NCBI GenBank assembly: GCA_011322005.1
Contig: DROE01000199.1
Location: 1-17,001 of the forward strand
Length of the DNA: 17,001 nucleotides
DNA from: Devosia sp.
GTDB lineage: Bacteria; Pseudomonadota; Alphaproteobacteria; Rhizobiales; Devosiaceae
Direction: 5' to 3'
In this document: piece after piece, positions 1-7,596 of the stretch
Position numbering within the stretch: the first letter of the stretch is position 1
Layout: each line of letters begins with the position of its first letter
Notes under the pieces: model-generated
What the model saw: only the letters and a program-made list of their open reading frames with translations
What the model was told of the DNA's origin: nothing
Database searches by the model: none
Translations under genes and position numbers: made by a program

Positions 1-796
1 CATCTGTAGCCACATCGTTGCCTGAAGAAAGCGTGATGATCTCAAAACCGCTGTTGTCTTGCAAACACGCGCTAAATCGGTTGGCGGGATTAATAATGCA
101 TTTTTCGCGCAACGTCGACGTGGGTTTGCATACCAACGCAGTGGCAGTCACGCCGATAAAACCACGTGCCCACTCCTGCTCTTTTGCATGGTTGCGAATT
201 GCTTCTTCGTCCGCCAGAATCAAACGGTCTGCTTTCAAGGTCCGGTCTGGCGCTGTTGCCGTCACCCGGCCGCCACGGATCGGCCTGAGCACCAGACTGC
301 TTGCGCTGGCAATCTGCACGTTACTGTCCGCCAGCCAGCGCCGAAGTGCGGGACGGAACACCTGGTGGCAGATGTTCCGCGCTCCACGCAGGCGCAGCAG
401 CCTTTTGGCTTTCATAAGGGGCCCGGAGCCTTCTTGCTCGATTTCGAATCCATATCCCCTTGCCACATGAAACATATGGGCAAGAGCCTGGGCGTCCCGG
501 CTGTTTGTTGCAACAAAAACCGGATCTACCCGCCCCAAAGACTTGCCTCCCCCAATACCGGTGAGGAGCTTGAAGGATTCTGTACGCAAATGTGCCAGCA
601 ATTGCCAGGTTTCCGGTCTGGTAATGCAATCCACCGACAACGAAATCTCTCGCGCCAGCCGAAATTCAATCGACGGATCAGAAAGCAGACAGACTTTTTT
701 TTTGTGCACACGCGCCAGCAGGCCGGCAATCAGTCCGGCTTGCAAACTGGACCCAACCAACATAAAATCGAAATGGAACGTCTCATTTTCCACCAT
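1..796 (-). CDS. FAD-dependent oxidoreductase-like protein, N-terminal part, runs off left edge
   Basis: I translated the minus strand by hand from an ATG at 796 and found 265 codons open to base 1, so the C-terminus lies outside the window. Residues about 9-35 look like a Rossmann beta-alpha-beta unit (FDFMLVGSSLQAG, then KKKVCLLSD). The usual GxGxxG loop is degenerate here (GxSxxA). A segment around residues 145-170 (HQVFRPALRRWLAD then VQIASASSLVLRPI) followed by TLKADRLILAD resembles the region of DAO-type flavoproteins where a strand-helix unit precedes the second dinucleotide-contacting strand. The start is bounded by an in-frame TGA about 8 codons upstream; AAGGAG lies 13 nt before the ATG, which is rather far. 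The gene is divergent from the ccm operon across 140 bp. No substrate can be assigned. The fold assignment is inference; that this is a real gene is likely, because the frame stays open for the full length. Confidence 0.6.
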   Translation of the reverse strand, partial: MVENETFHFDFMLVGSSLQAGLIAGLLARVHKKKVCLLSDPSIEFRLAREISLSVDCITRPETWQLLAHLRTESFKLLTGIGGGKSLGRVDPVFVATNSRDAQALAHMFHVARGYGFEIEQEGSGPLMKAKRLLRLRGARNICHQVFRPALRRWLADSNVQIASASSLVLRPIRGGRVTATAPDRTLKADRLILADEEAIRNHAKEQEWARGFIGVTATALVCKPTSTLREKCIINPANRFSACLQDNSGFEIITLSSGNDVATD

Positions 797-936
797 GTCT
801 AGGCGTGAACTCCTTCACCTTGTTTCCAGCGATCACAAACGCGACAGAAGCGTGGATTTTCCCGCAAAAACGCATAAAGAGTAAACATTCGCTCAACCCA
901 TTGTTCTGAAAAAGTTTCATAAGGCTCGTCTCTGCT

Positions 937-2055
937 ATGTCTGTGTGGTTATTTGTCGGCGGAACCGCGGTTCTGGTTGCCCTTACACTGATGTTTGCGG
1001 GTCGCGCAAAAAAGGGACTGGAAGGAGAGGCGCTGCAGTCCCTTTCCAACGAAGACCATTTCAAGGTGCAACTTGCTGAAATTGAAGCGGATGTAAAGTC
1101 CGGGCGGCTCGCAACGGAGCAGGCGGAGGCCGCCAAGGCGGAGTTGGCGCGTGAGTTGATGCACCACCGTTCCAAAGCCATCGCTCCGGCAGCGGGTAGT
1201 CGCTGGGTCGGGGCCGGCCTGGTTGTAGCCAGCCTGGGTACCGTGGGCCTTGCCATTGCAATATACGCATTCTTGGGCACACCCGATCAACCGGCGGCAC
1301 CCATGTCCGCGCGGCTTGCCGAGGAGGGGAGTCCCCTGAATCTCGCCCAGGCGATCGCCAGTGTTGAGAAGCAGTTGCTTTTGACACCAAATGACATAGA
1401 GGGTTGGCGGGTTCTGGCCCCCGCTTACATGCGTGCAAGCAGATTTACGGATGCCACAAACGCCTACAGGCGCATATTGGAATTGGCGCCCCCAAATGCA
1501 GATGCGCTTACAGACCTTGCCCAGGCTTTGTTGTTTGAAAATCAGGGCGTCGCCTCACCTGAAGCTATTGAAGTGCTGGAGCGGGCGGTGGAGATGGACC
1601 CCACCCATCCGCGCTCCCGCTTCTTTCTGGCCGGTAACGCCACCCGGCAGGGGGACTGGGACAACGCAATCAGCCAGTGGAACGAACTGATATCTCTGGC
1701 CAATGGTGATGAGCCTTGGCTCGATGTGGCCAAAAACGGGCTTTCTGTCGCCATGGCGCGGGGCGAATTGACTTCAGAGGAAACAGCTTCCCAGCCTTCC
1801 CCATCCCAGAATTCCGGCCAAGCCGAGCTTATCCGCTCCATGGTGTCCGGTCTGGCCGAACGGCTTGAACAGGAAGGAGGTTCCATTGCAGAATGGACAC
1901 GTTTGGTGCGCTCCTATCTGGTGCTTGGAGAAAACGAGCGCGCGCGGTTGGCTTACGACAAGGCTCTGCTGGCATACCCCGAACCTGACACGGAGGGACG
2001 CGCCGAACTGGATACGCTTGCTGGGCAAGCCGGTCTTATAGGAGAAGCTGAATAG
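937..2055 (+). CDS. ccmI: Cytochrome c maturation protein CcmI (CycH), apocytochrome chaperone
   Basis: CcmI is the membrane-bound TPR chaperone that binds the C-terminus of apocytochrome c and delivers it to the CcmF/CcmH haem ligation complex. The 372-residue protein has the family layout. TM1 is at about residues 4-21, followed by a cytoplasmic coiled-coil loop (about 40-78, rich in Glu, Lys and Ala). TM2 is at about 89-113, followed by a periplasmic region with TPR-like helices (about 135-255, for example WRVLAPAYMRASRFTDATNAYRRIL). A Ser/Pro/Gln-rich linker near 275-295 leads to a C-terminal helical domain. It is the first gene of the ccmI-E-F-H run and its stop codon abuts the ccmE start. 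The ATG at 937 has only a weak Shine-Dalgarno (AAGG about 13 nt upstream), but it places TM1 correctly. In rhizobia the gene is called cycH. Confidence 0.93.
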   Translation: MSVWLFVGGTAVLVALTLMFAGRAKKGLEGEALQSLSNEDHFKVQLAEIEADVKSGRLATEQAEAAKAELARELMHHRSKAIAPAAGSRWVGAGLVVASLGTVGLAIAIYAFLGTPDQPAAPMSARLAEEGSPLNLAQAIASVEKQLLLTPNDIEGWRVLAPAYMRASRFTDATNAYRRILELAPPNADALTDLAQALLFENQGVASPEAIEVLERAVEMDPTHPRSRFFLAGNATRQGDWDNAISQWNELISLANGDEPWLDVAKNGLSVAMARGELTSEETASQPSPSQNSGQAELIRSMVSGLAERLEQEGGSIAEWTRLVRSYLVLGENERARLAYDKALLAYPEPDTEGRAELDTLAGQAGLIGEAE

Positions 2056-2499
2056 ATGGCCCTGACCCGAAAACAGAAGCGATTGAGTATCATTGCGGTA
2101 CTGGGGATAGTTCTGGCGTTGGCTACCGCTCTTATCCTGAGCGCGTTGCGTGATGAAATCGTGTTTTTCTTTTCGCCCACAGAGTTGCTTGAGCGCCCGG
2201 AACTGTCGGGTCAGCCGGTACGGGTGGGTGGTCTCGTACTCGTGGACAGTTGGGTCAGGGACGGCGAAAACAACGCCTTCGCTGTTTCTGATGGGGCCAG
2301 CGAAGTCATGGTCACCTATGTGGGTTTGTTGCCCGACCTGTTTCGGGAGGGGCAAGGTGTTATCGCCGAGGGCCGACTGACGGAAGAGGGAAACTTCCTC
2401 GCCACGACCGTTCTTGCCAAGCATGACGAAAACTATATTCCCAAGGAAGTTGAGCAGGCCCTGAAGGAACAGGGAAACTGGCAGGGAAAATATGAATAA
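2056..2499 (+). CDS. ccmE: Periplasmic haem chaperone CcmE (CycJ)
   Basis: CcmE carries haem covalently in the periplasm and passes it from CcmABCD to the CcmF/CcmH ligase. The 147-residue protein has the expected form: a short basic cytoplasmic N-terminus (RKQKR), one TM anchor at about residues 11-31, then an OB-fold beta-barrel (about 45-120) with the VGG and EG turns typical of the family. The haem-binding histidine is H123 within VLAKHDENY, and Y127 supplies the conserved HxxxY tyrosine. The flexible C-terminal tail follows (IPKEVEQALKEQ). The ATG at 2056 directly follows the ccmI TAG, with AGGAG at 2040-2044, so translation is probably coupled. The length is typical. Confidence 0.96.
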   Translation: MALTRKQKRLSIIAVLGIVLALATALILSALRDEIVFFFSPTELLERPELSGQPVRVGGLVLVDSWVRDGENNAFAVSDGASEVMVTYVGLLPDLFREGQGVIAEGRLTEEGNFLATTVLAKHDENYIPKEVEQALKEQGNWQGKYE

Positions 2500-2531
2500 T
2501 ACGAGCGCTTTGGCCGCGCGCCAGACCACTG

Positions 2532-2539
2532 AGGGGAGG
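2532..2539 (+). promoter_or_regulatory. Shine-Dalgarno fixing the ccmF start
   Basis: A strong AGGAGG-like site (core GGGGAGGA minus its first bases) ends 7 nt before the ATG at 2547. An in-frame TTG at 2541 is only 1 nt from this site and is therefore too close to be the start. Confidence 0.75.
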
Positions 2540-2546
2540 ATTGGTC

Positions 2547-4526
2547 ATGTCTATTGAATTGGGTCATTTTGCACTCATACTCGCTGCGGCCATTGCTGTG
2601 GGGCAAACCATTGTCGGTTTTTTGTTCTGGCGAACCGGCAACCGGGTCACCGCATTTGTTCGTCAGGCTGCGGTTTTGCAGTTCCTGTTCATCCTGGTGT
2701 CGTTTCTGGCGCTGGTGCAGTCCTTTGTCTTGTCGGACTTTTCTGTTGCGCTGGCCTACGAATATTCCCACACCCAGCAGCCGCTGATCTATAAGATCAC
2801 GAGCGTCTGGGGCAACCATGAAGGTTCGATGTTGCTCTGGGTGCTGATTCTTGCACTATTTGGTGCCGCGGTTGCTGTATTTGGCCGCAATCTTCCTGGC
2901 GATTTGCTGGCTCTGGTGCTTGGGGTACAGGGCGCGTTGGGCGCTGCCTTTGTTTTTTTCACAATATTTACCTCGAACCCGTTCGAACGCATGAATCCTG
3001 TGCCTTTTGAAGGGCGTGACCTCAATCCCATCCTTCAGGATATAGGTTTGGCCATCCACCCGCCCCTGCTCTATGTGGGATATGTGGGGCTTTCGGTATG
3101 CTTTTCTTTCGCCATAGCTGCGCTGATTTCCGGGCGAATTGACGCTGCCTGGGCCCGATGGGTCCGCCCCTGGGCGCTTGCCAGCTGGACCTTTCTAACA
3201 CTGGGCATTGCCATGGGGTCCTACTGGGCCTACTACGAGCTGGGCTGGGGCGGCTGGTGGTTTTGGGACCCGGTGGAAAACGCTTCACTGATGCCCTGGC
3301 TTGCCGCAACGGCGCTGCTGCATTCAGCTCTGGTCATGGAAAAGCGCGTTGCCCTCAAGGTGTGGACTATTTTCCTGGCGATTCTGGCTTTCTCCCTTTC
3401 GCTGCTGGGCACGTTCCTGGTGCGTTCCGGCATTCTGACTTCGGTCCACTCGTTCGCTGCCGACCCAACCAGAGGGCTGGTCATCTTGGCCATGCTCGCG
3501 GTTACCATCGGAGGAGCTTTTGCGCTGTTTGCCTGGCGCGCCAAGACGTTGCGGGTCGGGGGGTTGTTTGCGCCCATCAGCCGCGAAGGTGCGCTTATCC
3601 TGAACAATCTTTTTCTGGCAACCGCAGTGGCTGCCGTTATGGTGGGCACGCTTTATCCACTCATACTTCAGGCTTTCGGCGGTCCGATGATTTCAGTGGG
3701 TGCGCCTTTTTTTGACCTGACGTTCGGCGCACTCATGGTGCCCCTGCTCATTCTGCTGCCTCTTGGTCCGTTTCTGGCCTGGAAGAGGGGGGATTTCGTC
3801 GCCGTCATCCAGCGGTTGGCCGGTGCTGCTGGACTCACTTTTCTGCTCACCCTCGTCACCGTGTTTTTGGTGGGTGGACAGGTGTCACTTGCCACACTTG
3901 GCTTGCTTTTGGGGTTCTGGGTCGCCATTGGCGCGATTGCCGAAATTGTTGACCGGGTCAAGCTCGGCCGTATTCCTGCCGGCCAGAGCTGGCTTCGTCT
4001 GAAAGGCTTGCCCAAAACCGCCTGGTCAACCGCATTGGCCCATTTCGGGGTCGGAGTGGCTGTACTGGGTATCGTCTCGGTCAGCGCCTGGGAAACTGAA
4101 AAGGTGGTATCTATCGGCGTTGGGGAAAGTGTGGAACTTTCCGGTTATGAAGTTCGTCTCAGCCAGGTCGAGCAACTTGCCGGATCGAACTATATTGCGG
4201 AACGGGTGAAGTTTGATGTTACTGCCCCGGACCAGTCGGTACGTAGCTCTTTCTCTGAGAAACGAGTATACACCGCCTCGCGTCAACCCAGCACGGAAGC
4301 GGGAATTCTCACCTATGGTTTCTCACAGTTCTATATCTCGCTGGGTGACCAGGACGAGTCGGGCAACCGTGTCGTGCGCGTCTGGTTCAAGCCCTATATT
4401 ACCCTGATGTGGTACGGTTCGCTGATAATGGCTTTGGCCGGGTTCCTTTCCTTGAGTGACCGCCGCTTGCGGGTGGGAGCGCCAAAAACCGCGCGTCCAA
4501 CTCCGCAGCCGGAGCCTGCCCAATGA
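2547..4526 (+). CDS. ccmF: Haem lyase subunit CcmF (CycK)
   Basis: CcmF is the large integral membrane subunit that attaches haem from holo-CcmE to apocytochrome c together with CcmH and CcmI. The protein starts at ATG 2547 (MSIELGHF), giving 659 residues, which is normal for the family. It is almost entirely membrane-spanning. The tryptophan-rich WWD haem-handling segment is at about residues 231-251 ([14 protein letters not shown]). All four histidines known to ligand haem in E. coli CcmF (H173, H261, H303, H491) have counterparts here: H171 in [11 protein letters not shown]259 in [11 protein letters not shown]301 in SVHSFAADP and H499 in ALAHFGVG. A periplasmic domain lies between about 515 and 620, with a last TM at about 622-640. 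It overlaps ccmH by 4 nt, indicating translational coupling. Confidence 0.97.
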   Translation: MSIELGHFALILAAAIAVGQTIVGFLFWRTGNRVTAFVRQAAVLQFLFILVSFLALVQSFVLSDFSVALAYEYSHTQQPLIYKITSVWGNHEGSMLLWVLILALFGAAVAVFGRNLPGDLLALVLGVQGALGAAFVFFTIFTSNPFERMNPVPFEGRDLNPILQDIGLAIHPPLLYVGYVGLSVCFSFAIAALISGRIDAAWARWVRPWALASWTFLTLGIAMGSYWAYYELGWGGWWFWDPVENASLMPWLAATALLHSALVMEKRVALKVWTIFLAILAFSLSLLGTFLVRSGILTSVHSFAADPTRGLVILAMLAVTIGGAFALFAWRAKTLRVGGLFAPISREGALILNNLFLATAVAAVMVGTLYPLILQAFGGPMISVGAPFFDLTFGALMVPLLILLPLGPFLAWKRGDFVAVIQRLAGAAGLTFLLTLVTVFLVGGQVSLATLGLLLGFWVAIGAIAEIVDRVKLGRIPAGQSWLRLKGLPKTAWSTALAHFGVGVAVLGIVSVSAWETEKVVSIGVGESVELSGYEVRLSQVEQLAGSNYIAERVKFDVTAPDQSVRSSFSEKRVYTASRQPSTEAGILTYGFSQFYISLGDQDESGNRVVRVWFKPYITLMWYGSLIMALAGFLSLSDRRLRVGAPKTARPTPQPEPAQ

Positions 4527-5041
4527 AATGGTCACTCACAGTTCTGCAGATTCTGATGGTTGTCGCTTCGCTGGCGGTGGTGTCACCGGCCGGAGCGGTA
4601 AATCCGGATGAAATACTTGCGGACCCTGTGCTTGAAGCCCGGGCCCGCGACATTTCGGCCGAGTTGCGGTGTCTGGTCTGCCAGAACCAATCCATAGATG
4701 ACAGTGATGCTCCCCTCGCACGCGATCTGCGCCTGCTGGTGCGCGAGCGTCTGGTTGCGGGGGATGCTGATAGCGAGGTCTTCGACTTTGTGGTCGCCCG
4801 CTACGGTGAATTTGTACTGCTCAAACCCTATTTCGGCTTGCACACCCTGGCGCTGTGGGGCGCCACCCCTGTGGTACTGCTGATCGCCATCGCTGCCCTG
4901 ATTATCACCCGGCGTGGCCAGAAAGCACGTCCGGGAAAGGCCAGTGTTCCAGCCGTGGGACTAAGTGCCAAGGAGCAGGAGGTTCTTGCAAGTTTGCAGG
5001 ATGAAAGTTCCACTCCCCCCAAGCATGAAGCCGAAAGCTGA
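4523..5041 (+). CDS. ccmH: CcmH (CycL), thiol-redox protein of the haem lyase complex
   Basis: CcmH keeps the apocytochrome CxxCH cysteines reduced, or forms a mixed disulfide with them, before haem ligation. The 172-residue protein has an N-terminal signal or anchor (residues 1-25, ending SPAGA), the conserved redox motif LRCLVCQNQ with C50 and C53, and the family continuation [15 protein letters not shown] second TM lies at about 106-128 and a short cytoplasmic tail follows. This is the short alphaproteobacterial CycL form, without the fused CcmI-like TPR domain found in E. coli CcmH. The ATG at 4523 lies inside the ccmF stop (ATGA overlap), and GGAG sits at 4511-4514. It is the last ccm gene here; ccmA, B, C, D and G are not in the window. 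Confidence 0.96.
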   Translation: MKWSLTVLQILMVVASLAVVSPAGAVNPDEILADPVLEARARDISAELRCLVCQNQSIDDSDAPLARDLRLLVRERLVAGDADSEVFDFVVARYGEFVLLKPYFGLHTLALWGATPVVLLIAIAALIITRRGQKARPGKASVPAVGLSAKEQEVLASLQDESSTPPKHEAES

Positions 5042-5104
5042 CCGGTTATCCAACGGGTTAAAGCATCTCTTGTCTTTGCACACGAAGCGCCTTAATCAGC
5101 TGCC

Positions 5105-5866
5105 ATGTCCGATTTCCTGTCCCTCTTTCTGGCGCCCGGACTCGATGCCTGGACGGCCTTTGGCCTGATCGCGCTGAGTGCACTGACATCGGCCATCACC
5201 GCGGCGTTTGGTCTTGGCGGCGGTTCCCTGCTGATCGCGGTTATGAGCCTGTTCATGCCCGGTGCTGTTGTTGTGCCGGTTCACGGCGCTGTTCAACTGG
5301 GTAGCAATGGGGGAAGGGCGTTTTTCCGCCGTACCTTCATTCAGTGGCAGTTTGTGGGCTGGTTTGTTCTGGGCTCTGCCCTTGGCGCCCTGGTCGGCGG
5401 GAGGGTGGCGACAACTCTGCCCGAACCTGTTTTCAAGGCCGCTATCGCTCTGTTTTTGCTCTACAGCGTCTGGTTGCCCAAGCCCAGAATCAACAGGCGT
5501 GGCCCACTTTCCACCACAATTGCCGGAACCTTTACTTCGGCTGTCGGCATGGTTGTCGGCATTTCCGGCCCCCTGGTGATCACTTTCCTTAGAAATCTTT
5601 CCGAGAGGCGCGAAATTGTCGGCACCCACGCCTTTTTGATGACCTGTCAGAATATGTTCAAACTGGCGGCATTCATTCTCTTTGGTTTTGCATTTGCTGA
5701 TTATGTTTTTCTGATACTGGCTATGATCGCTTCCGGCCTCCTTGGTACGGTTCTTGGGGGATTACTGCTTGACAAGCTCCCCGAAAGACTGTTCCTAACA
5801 GCCTTTCGGCTCATCCTGACATTGGTCGCGCTTGATCTGGCCCGGCGCGCGGTTTTCGGCGCCTGA
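5105..5866 (+). CDS. TauE/SafE (TSUP) family membrane transporter
   Basis: This 253-residue hydrophobic protein has about eight predicted TM segments and the two-fold repeat pattern of the TSUP superfamily, whose characterised members export or import sulfur compounds and organic anions such as sulfite, sulfoacetate or thiosulfate. The glycine-rich family signature in the first TM hairpin is visible (FGLGGGSLLIAVM, about residues 35-47), and its counterpart in the second half is VGISGPLVITFL (about 150-161). The substrate cannot be told from sequence. There is no clear Shine-Dalgarno before the ATG. TTGTCT at 5070-5075 and TAATCA at 5093-5098, 17 bp apart, would put a transcript start near the ATG, but the -10 match is poor. 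It sits 63 bp after ccmH in the same direction and separates the ccm genes from degP. Confidence 0.88.
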   Translation: MSDFLSLFLAPGLDAWTAFGLIALSALTSAITAAFGLGGGSLLIAVMSLFMPGAVVVPVHGAVQLGSNGGRAFFRRTFIQWQFVGWFVLGSALGALVGGRVATTLPEPVFKAAIALFLLYSVWLPKPRINRRGPLSTTIAGTFTSAVGMVVGISGPLVITFLRNLSERREIVGTHAFLMTCQNMFKLAAFILFGFAFADYVFLILAMIASGLLGTVLGGLLLDKLPERLFLTAFRLILTLVALDLARRAVFGA

Positions 5867-5895
5867 GAACGGGTGTCATTTTTTCGCCCCAACAG

Positions 5896-5909
5896 TTACA
5901 GAATTGTAA
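5896..5909. promoter_or_regulatory. Palindromic operator upstream of degP (TTACA-N4-TGTAA)
   Basis: The 14-bp sequence TTACAGAATTGTAA is an inverted repeat with perfect 5-bp arms and a 4-bp centre. It ends 2 bp before a TTGACG -35 box. If transcription starts near 5946, its centre lies at about -43, the usual place for an OmpR-family activator that touches sigma factor. The response regulator encoded downstream at 7625-8296 is the obvious candidate to bind it. I saw no second full copy in the window by eye. Confidence 0.55.
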
Positions 5910-5911
5910 TA

Positions 5912-5939
5912 TTGACGCCACGACGCGGAAAGGTAGGCT
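5912..5939 (+). promoter_or_regulatory. Probable degP promoter (-35 TTGACG, -10 TAGGCT, 16-bp spacer)
   Basis: TTGACG at 5912-5917 matches the housekeeping sigma -35 at five of six positions. TAGGCT at 5934-5939 is a weak -10 (T, A and final T match). A good -35 with a weak -10 and an adjoining operator is typical of an activator-dependent promoter. The start site would be near 5946, about 45 nt before the degP ATG. Confidence 0.45.
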
Positions 5940-5944
5940 CCTTT

Positions 5945-5971
5945 AGCTCTCGCGCTTAGCTGTTGAGAGCT
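5945..5971 (+). repeat. Inverted repeat / hairpin in the degP 5' leader
   Basis: AGCTCTC at 5945-5951 is the exact complement of GAGAGCT at 5965-5971, giving a 7-bp stem (one further U-G and one U-A pair are possible) with a 13-nt loop. It ends 6 nt before the Shine-Dalgarno AAGGAG (5978-5983) and would lie at the very 5' end of the predicted transcript. It may affect mRNA stability or translation. Confidence 0.4.
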
Positions 5972-5990
5972 GATTTTAAGGAGAAGTTCC

Positions 5991-7484
5991 ATGCGAACAC
6001 GAACGCTTCCCATTTCCCGCCGTTGGCTTGCGGCGACTTCGCTGGTCGCTGTATTAGCCCTCGCGGTTGCCGGGGCTGGCTTTGTCAGTCAACCTGTTAA
6101 CGCGCAGGTGCGTGTTGAGGCCCCCGTAGGTGCCCCGGCCAGTTTTGCCGACCTTGTTGATGCGGTCAAACCCTCCGTTGTGTCCATCAATGTCGATGGT
6201 CGCCAACCCATCCGCCGTCTTGATGGCGAAAACTTCGGATTCCAGTTTCCCGATCTCCCGCGCGATCATCCCTTTCGCCGCTTTTTCGACCAGTTTGAGG
6301 ACCGGTTTGGCCAACCCCCCGGTAACGACCGTCCGCGCACGCGGCGTTTCCAGGCCGCCGGAGCCGGATTTGTAATTTCTTCTGATGGCCTTGTTGTAAC
6401 TAACAATCATGTGGTTGAACAGGCCGAGAACATTACCGTAACAGATGATAACGGCGAAGAATTCGTCGCGACACTGATAGGCACCGACGCCCGTACCGAC
6501 CTGGCGCTGCTCAAGATCGAAGGGGTCAGCGATTTGCCATATGTCGAATTTGCCGAGGAGGATGTAAGGGTTGGTGATTGGGTCGTTGCCGTGGGCAACC
6601 CCTTCGGCCTAGGCGGTACCGTCACCGCCGGGATTGTATCGGCCCGGGGTCGTGACATCTCTGCAAATTCATACGGAGACTTCATCCAGATTGATGCCGC
6701 GATCAACCGCGGAAACTCCGGAGGGCCCGCCTTCAATCTTTCCGGGCAGGTTATCGGCGTTAACACCGCAATCTTTTCCCCCACCGGAGGCAATGTGGGC
6801 ATCGCTTTTGCCATTCCCGCAGAAGTGGTCCAGCGGGTCATCGCTGATCTGATGGAAGATGGATTTGTCACCCGCGGCTTCCTGGGCGTGGGCATACAGG
6901 ATGTTTCTCCTGATATCGCGGCAAGTGTGGGGCTTGACAAGGCCCGTGGCGCGCTTGTCACCATGCCGCTGCCAAATGGCCCTGCAGGTGCCGCCGGCAT
7001 AAAGGCCGGTGACATCATCCTCAAGGTTGATGGCGAATTGATTGATGACACGCTTGATCTCACCCGGACTGTGGCGAAGATTGCCCCCGGGACTCCTGTT
7101 GATGTTGTGATCTGGCGCAACGGTGAGAGCTTCAGCCTGGAGGTCATACTGGCAGAGCGGGTCGAGCCCAGCGTGGCTGCGGTTGAAGAGGGACCCGGAA
7201 ACCCCGTTGAACCCGAGCAGATAGCGCCGACCAGCGTCGGCCTCACCCTTCTGCCCAACCATGAGGGAGAAGGCGTAGTTGTTGCAGCCATCGAGCCCGA
7301 GTCCATCGCCGCTGCCAAAGGCTTTGTGCGTGGAGAAATATTGCTCGAAGCCAATGGCACACAACTCCGCTCCCAGCAGGATTTCGAGGATGCGATCGAG
7401 GCCGTTCGCGCCAGTGGCCGCGCCAGCATTCTTGTCAAAGTGTTACGCAACGGCAACGTGCGCTTTGTGGGCCTGCCTCTCTAG
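5991..7484 (+). CDS. degP: DegP/HtrA-family periplasmic serine protease (Do)
   Basis: This is an envelope quality-control protease that degrades or chaperones misfolded periplasmic proteins. Residues 1-38 form an export signal with a basic start, a hydrophobic core and likely cleavage at VNA/QV; the SRRWLA stretch weakly resembles a Tat motif. The trypsin-like domain (about 50-285) has the full catalytic triad: H140 in TNNHVV, D170 in TDLALL and S243 in GNSGGP. PDZ1 is at about 290-390 (RGFLGVGIQDVS) and PDZ2 at about 408-497 (VAAIEPESIAAAKGF). At 497 residues the length is normal for DegP/MucD. A clear AAGGAG lies 7 nt before the ATG. The gene is followed by a regulator/sensor pair, as in rhizobia, and an operator abuts its promoter, which suggests stress-responsive expression. 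Confidence 0.96.
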   Translation: MRTRTLPISRRWLAATSLVAVLALAVAGAGFVSQPVNAQVRVEAPVGAPASFADLVDAVKPSVVSINVDGRQPIRRLDGENFGFQFPDLPRDHPFRRFFDQFEDRFGQPPGNDRPRTRRFQAAGAGFVISSDGLVVTNNHVVEQAENITVTDDNGEEFVATLIGTDARTDLALLKIEGVSDLPYVEFAEEDVRVGDWVVAVGNPFGLGGTVTAGIVSARGRDISANSYGDFIQIDAAINRGNSGGPAFNLSGQVIGVNTAIFSPTGGNVGIAFAIPAEVVQRVIADLMEDGFVTRGFLGVGIQDVSPDIAASVGLDKARGALVTMPLPNGPAGAAGIKAGDIILKVDGELIDDTLDLTRTVAKIAPGTPVDVVIWRNGESFSLEVILAERVEPSVAAVEEGPGNPVEPEQIAPTSVGLTLLPNHEGEGVVVAAIEPESIAAAKGFVRGEILLEANGTQLRSQQDFEDAIEAVRASGRASILVKVLRNGNVRFVGLPL

Positions 7485-7502
7485 TCTCCTGCTCAGACGC
7501 AA

Positions 7503-7530
7503 GGCCCCGACGACGATGTTCGCCGGGGCC
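7503..7530 (+). terminator. GC-rich stem-loop after degP (attenuator or weak terminator)
   Basis: GGCCCCG at 7503-7509 pairs with CGGGGCC at 7524-7530; after one mismatch, CG at 7511-7512 pairs with CG at 7521-7522, leaving an 8-nt loop. It starts 19 nt after the degP stop. The bases that follow (GATCATTTCC) are only mildly T-rich, so full termination is doubtful. Partial termination or 3'-end protection of degP mRNA is more likely. Confidence 0.5.
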
Positions 7531-7540
7531 GATCATTTCC

Positions 7541-7558
7541 CCGGGAGGTCGGTCCCGG
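7541..7558 (+). repeat. Second stem-loop in the degP-regulator gap
   Basis: CCGGGA (7541-7546) and TCCCGG (7553-7558) form a perfect 6-bp stem with a 6-nt loop, followed by TTTGT. With the stem-loop at 7503-7530 it makes a tandem hairpin pair, which could attenuate read-through from degP into the two-component genes. Confidence 0.4.
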
Positions 7559-7574
7559 TTTGTCCTGGCAACAT

Positions 7575-7596
7575 AAACTGACTAAGCTGCCAGTTT
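7575..7596. repeat. Inverted repeat upstream of the response regulator (AAACTG-N10-CAGTTT)
   Basis: The perfect 6-bp arms AAACTG (7575-7580) and CAGTTT (7591-7596) are separated by 10 bp and lie 29-50 bp before the regulator ATG. The 16-bp centre-to-centre spacing would suit a dimeric DNA-binding protein or a third RNA stem. An overlapping CTGAC/GTCAG pair (7578-7582, 7602-7606) is an alternative pairing. Confidence 0.3.

Noticed and set aside
59..802. 247-codon plus-strand frame opposite the flavoprotein-like gene
   Set aside because: It is the antisense shadow; its translation has no domain pattern and is rich in Gln, Arg, Cys and Pro, whereas the minus-strand frame shows an alpha/beta pattern.
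797..936. Divergent promoters between the flavoprotein-like gene and ccmI
   Set aside because: A-rich stretches exist, but no -35/-10 pair with acceptable spacing was found on either strand, so no promoter was called.
2541..2546. TTG at 2541 as the ccmF start
   Set aside because: It lies 1 nt from the Shine-Dalgarno; the in-frame ATG at 2547 has the right spacing and matches the family N-terminus.
2492..2557. 21-codon frame (MNNTSALAARQ...) overlapping the end of ccmE and the start of ccmF, considered as ccmD
   Set aside because: CcmD is a small hydrophobic membrane protein; this frame is polar and has no TM segment. It overlaps the ccmF Shine-Dalgarno.
6407..7456. 349-codon minus-strand frame opposite degP
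   Set aside because: Antisense shadow of a well-supported protease gene; Ser/Thr/Pro-rich low-complexity translation.
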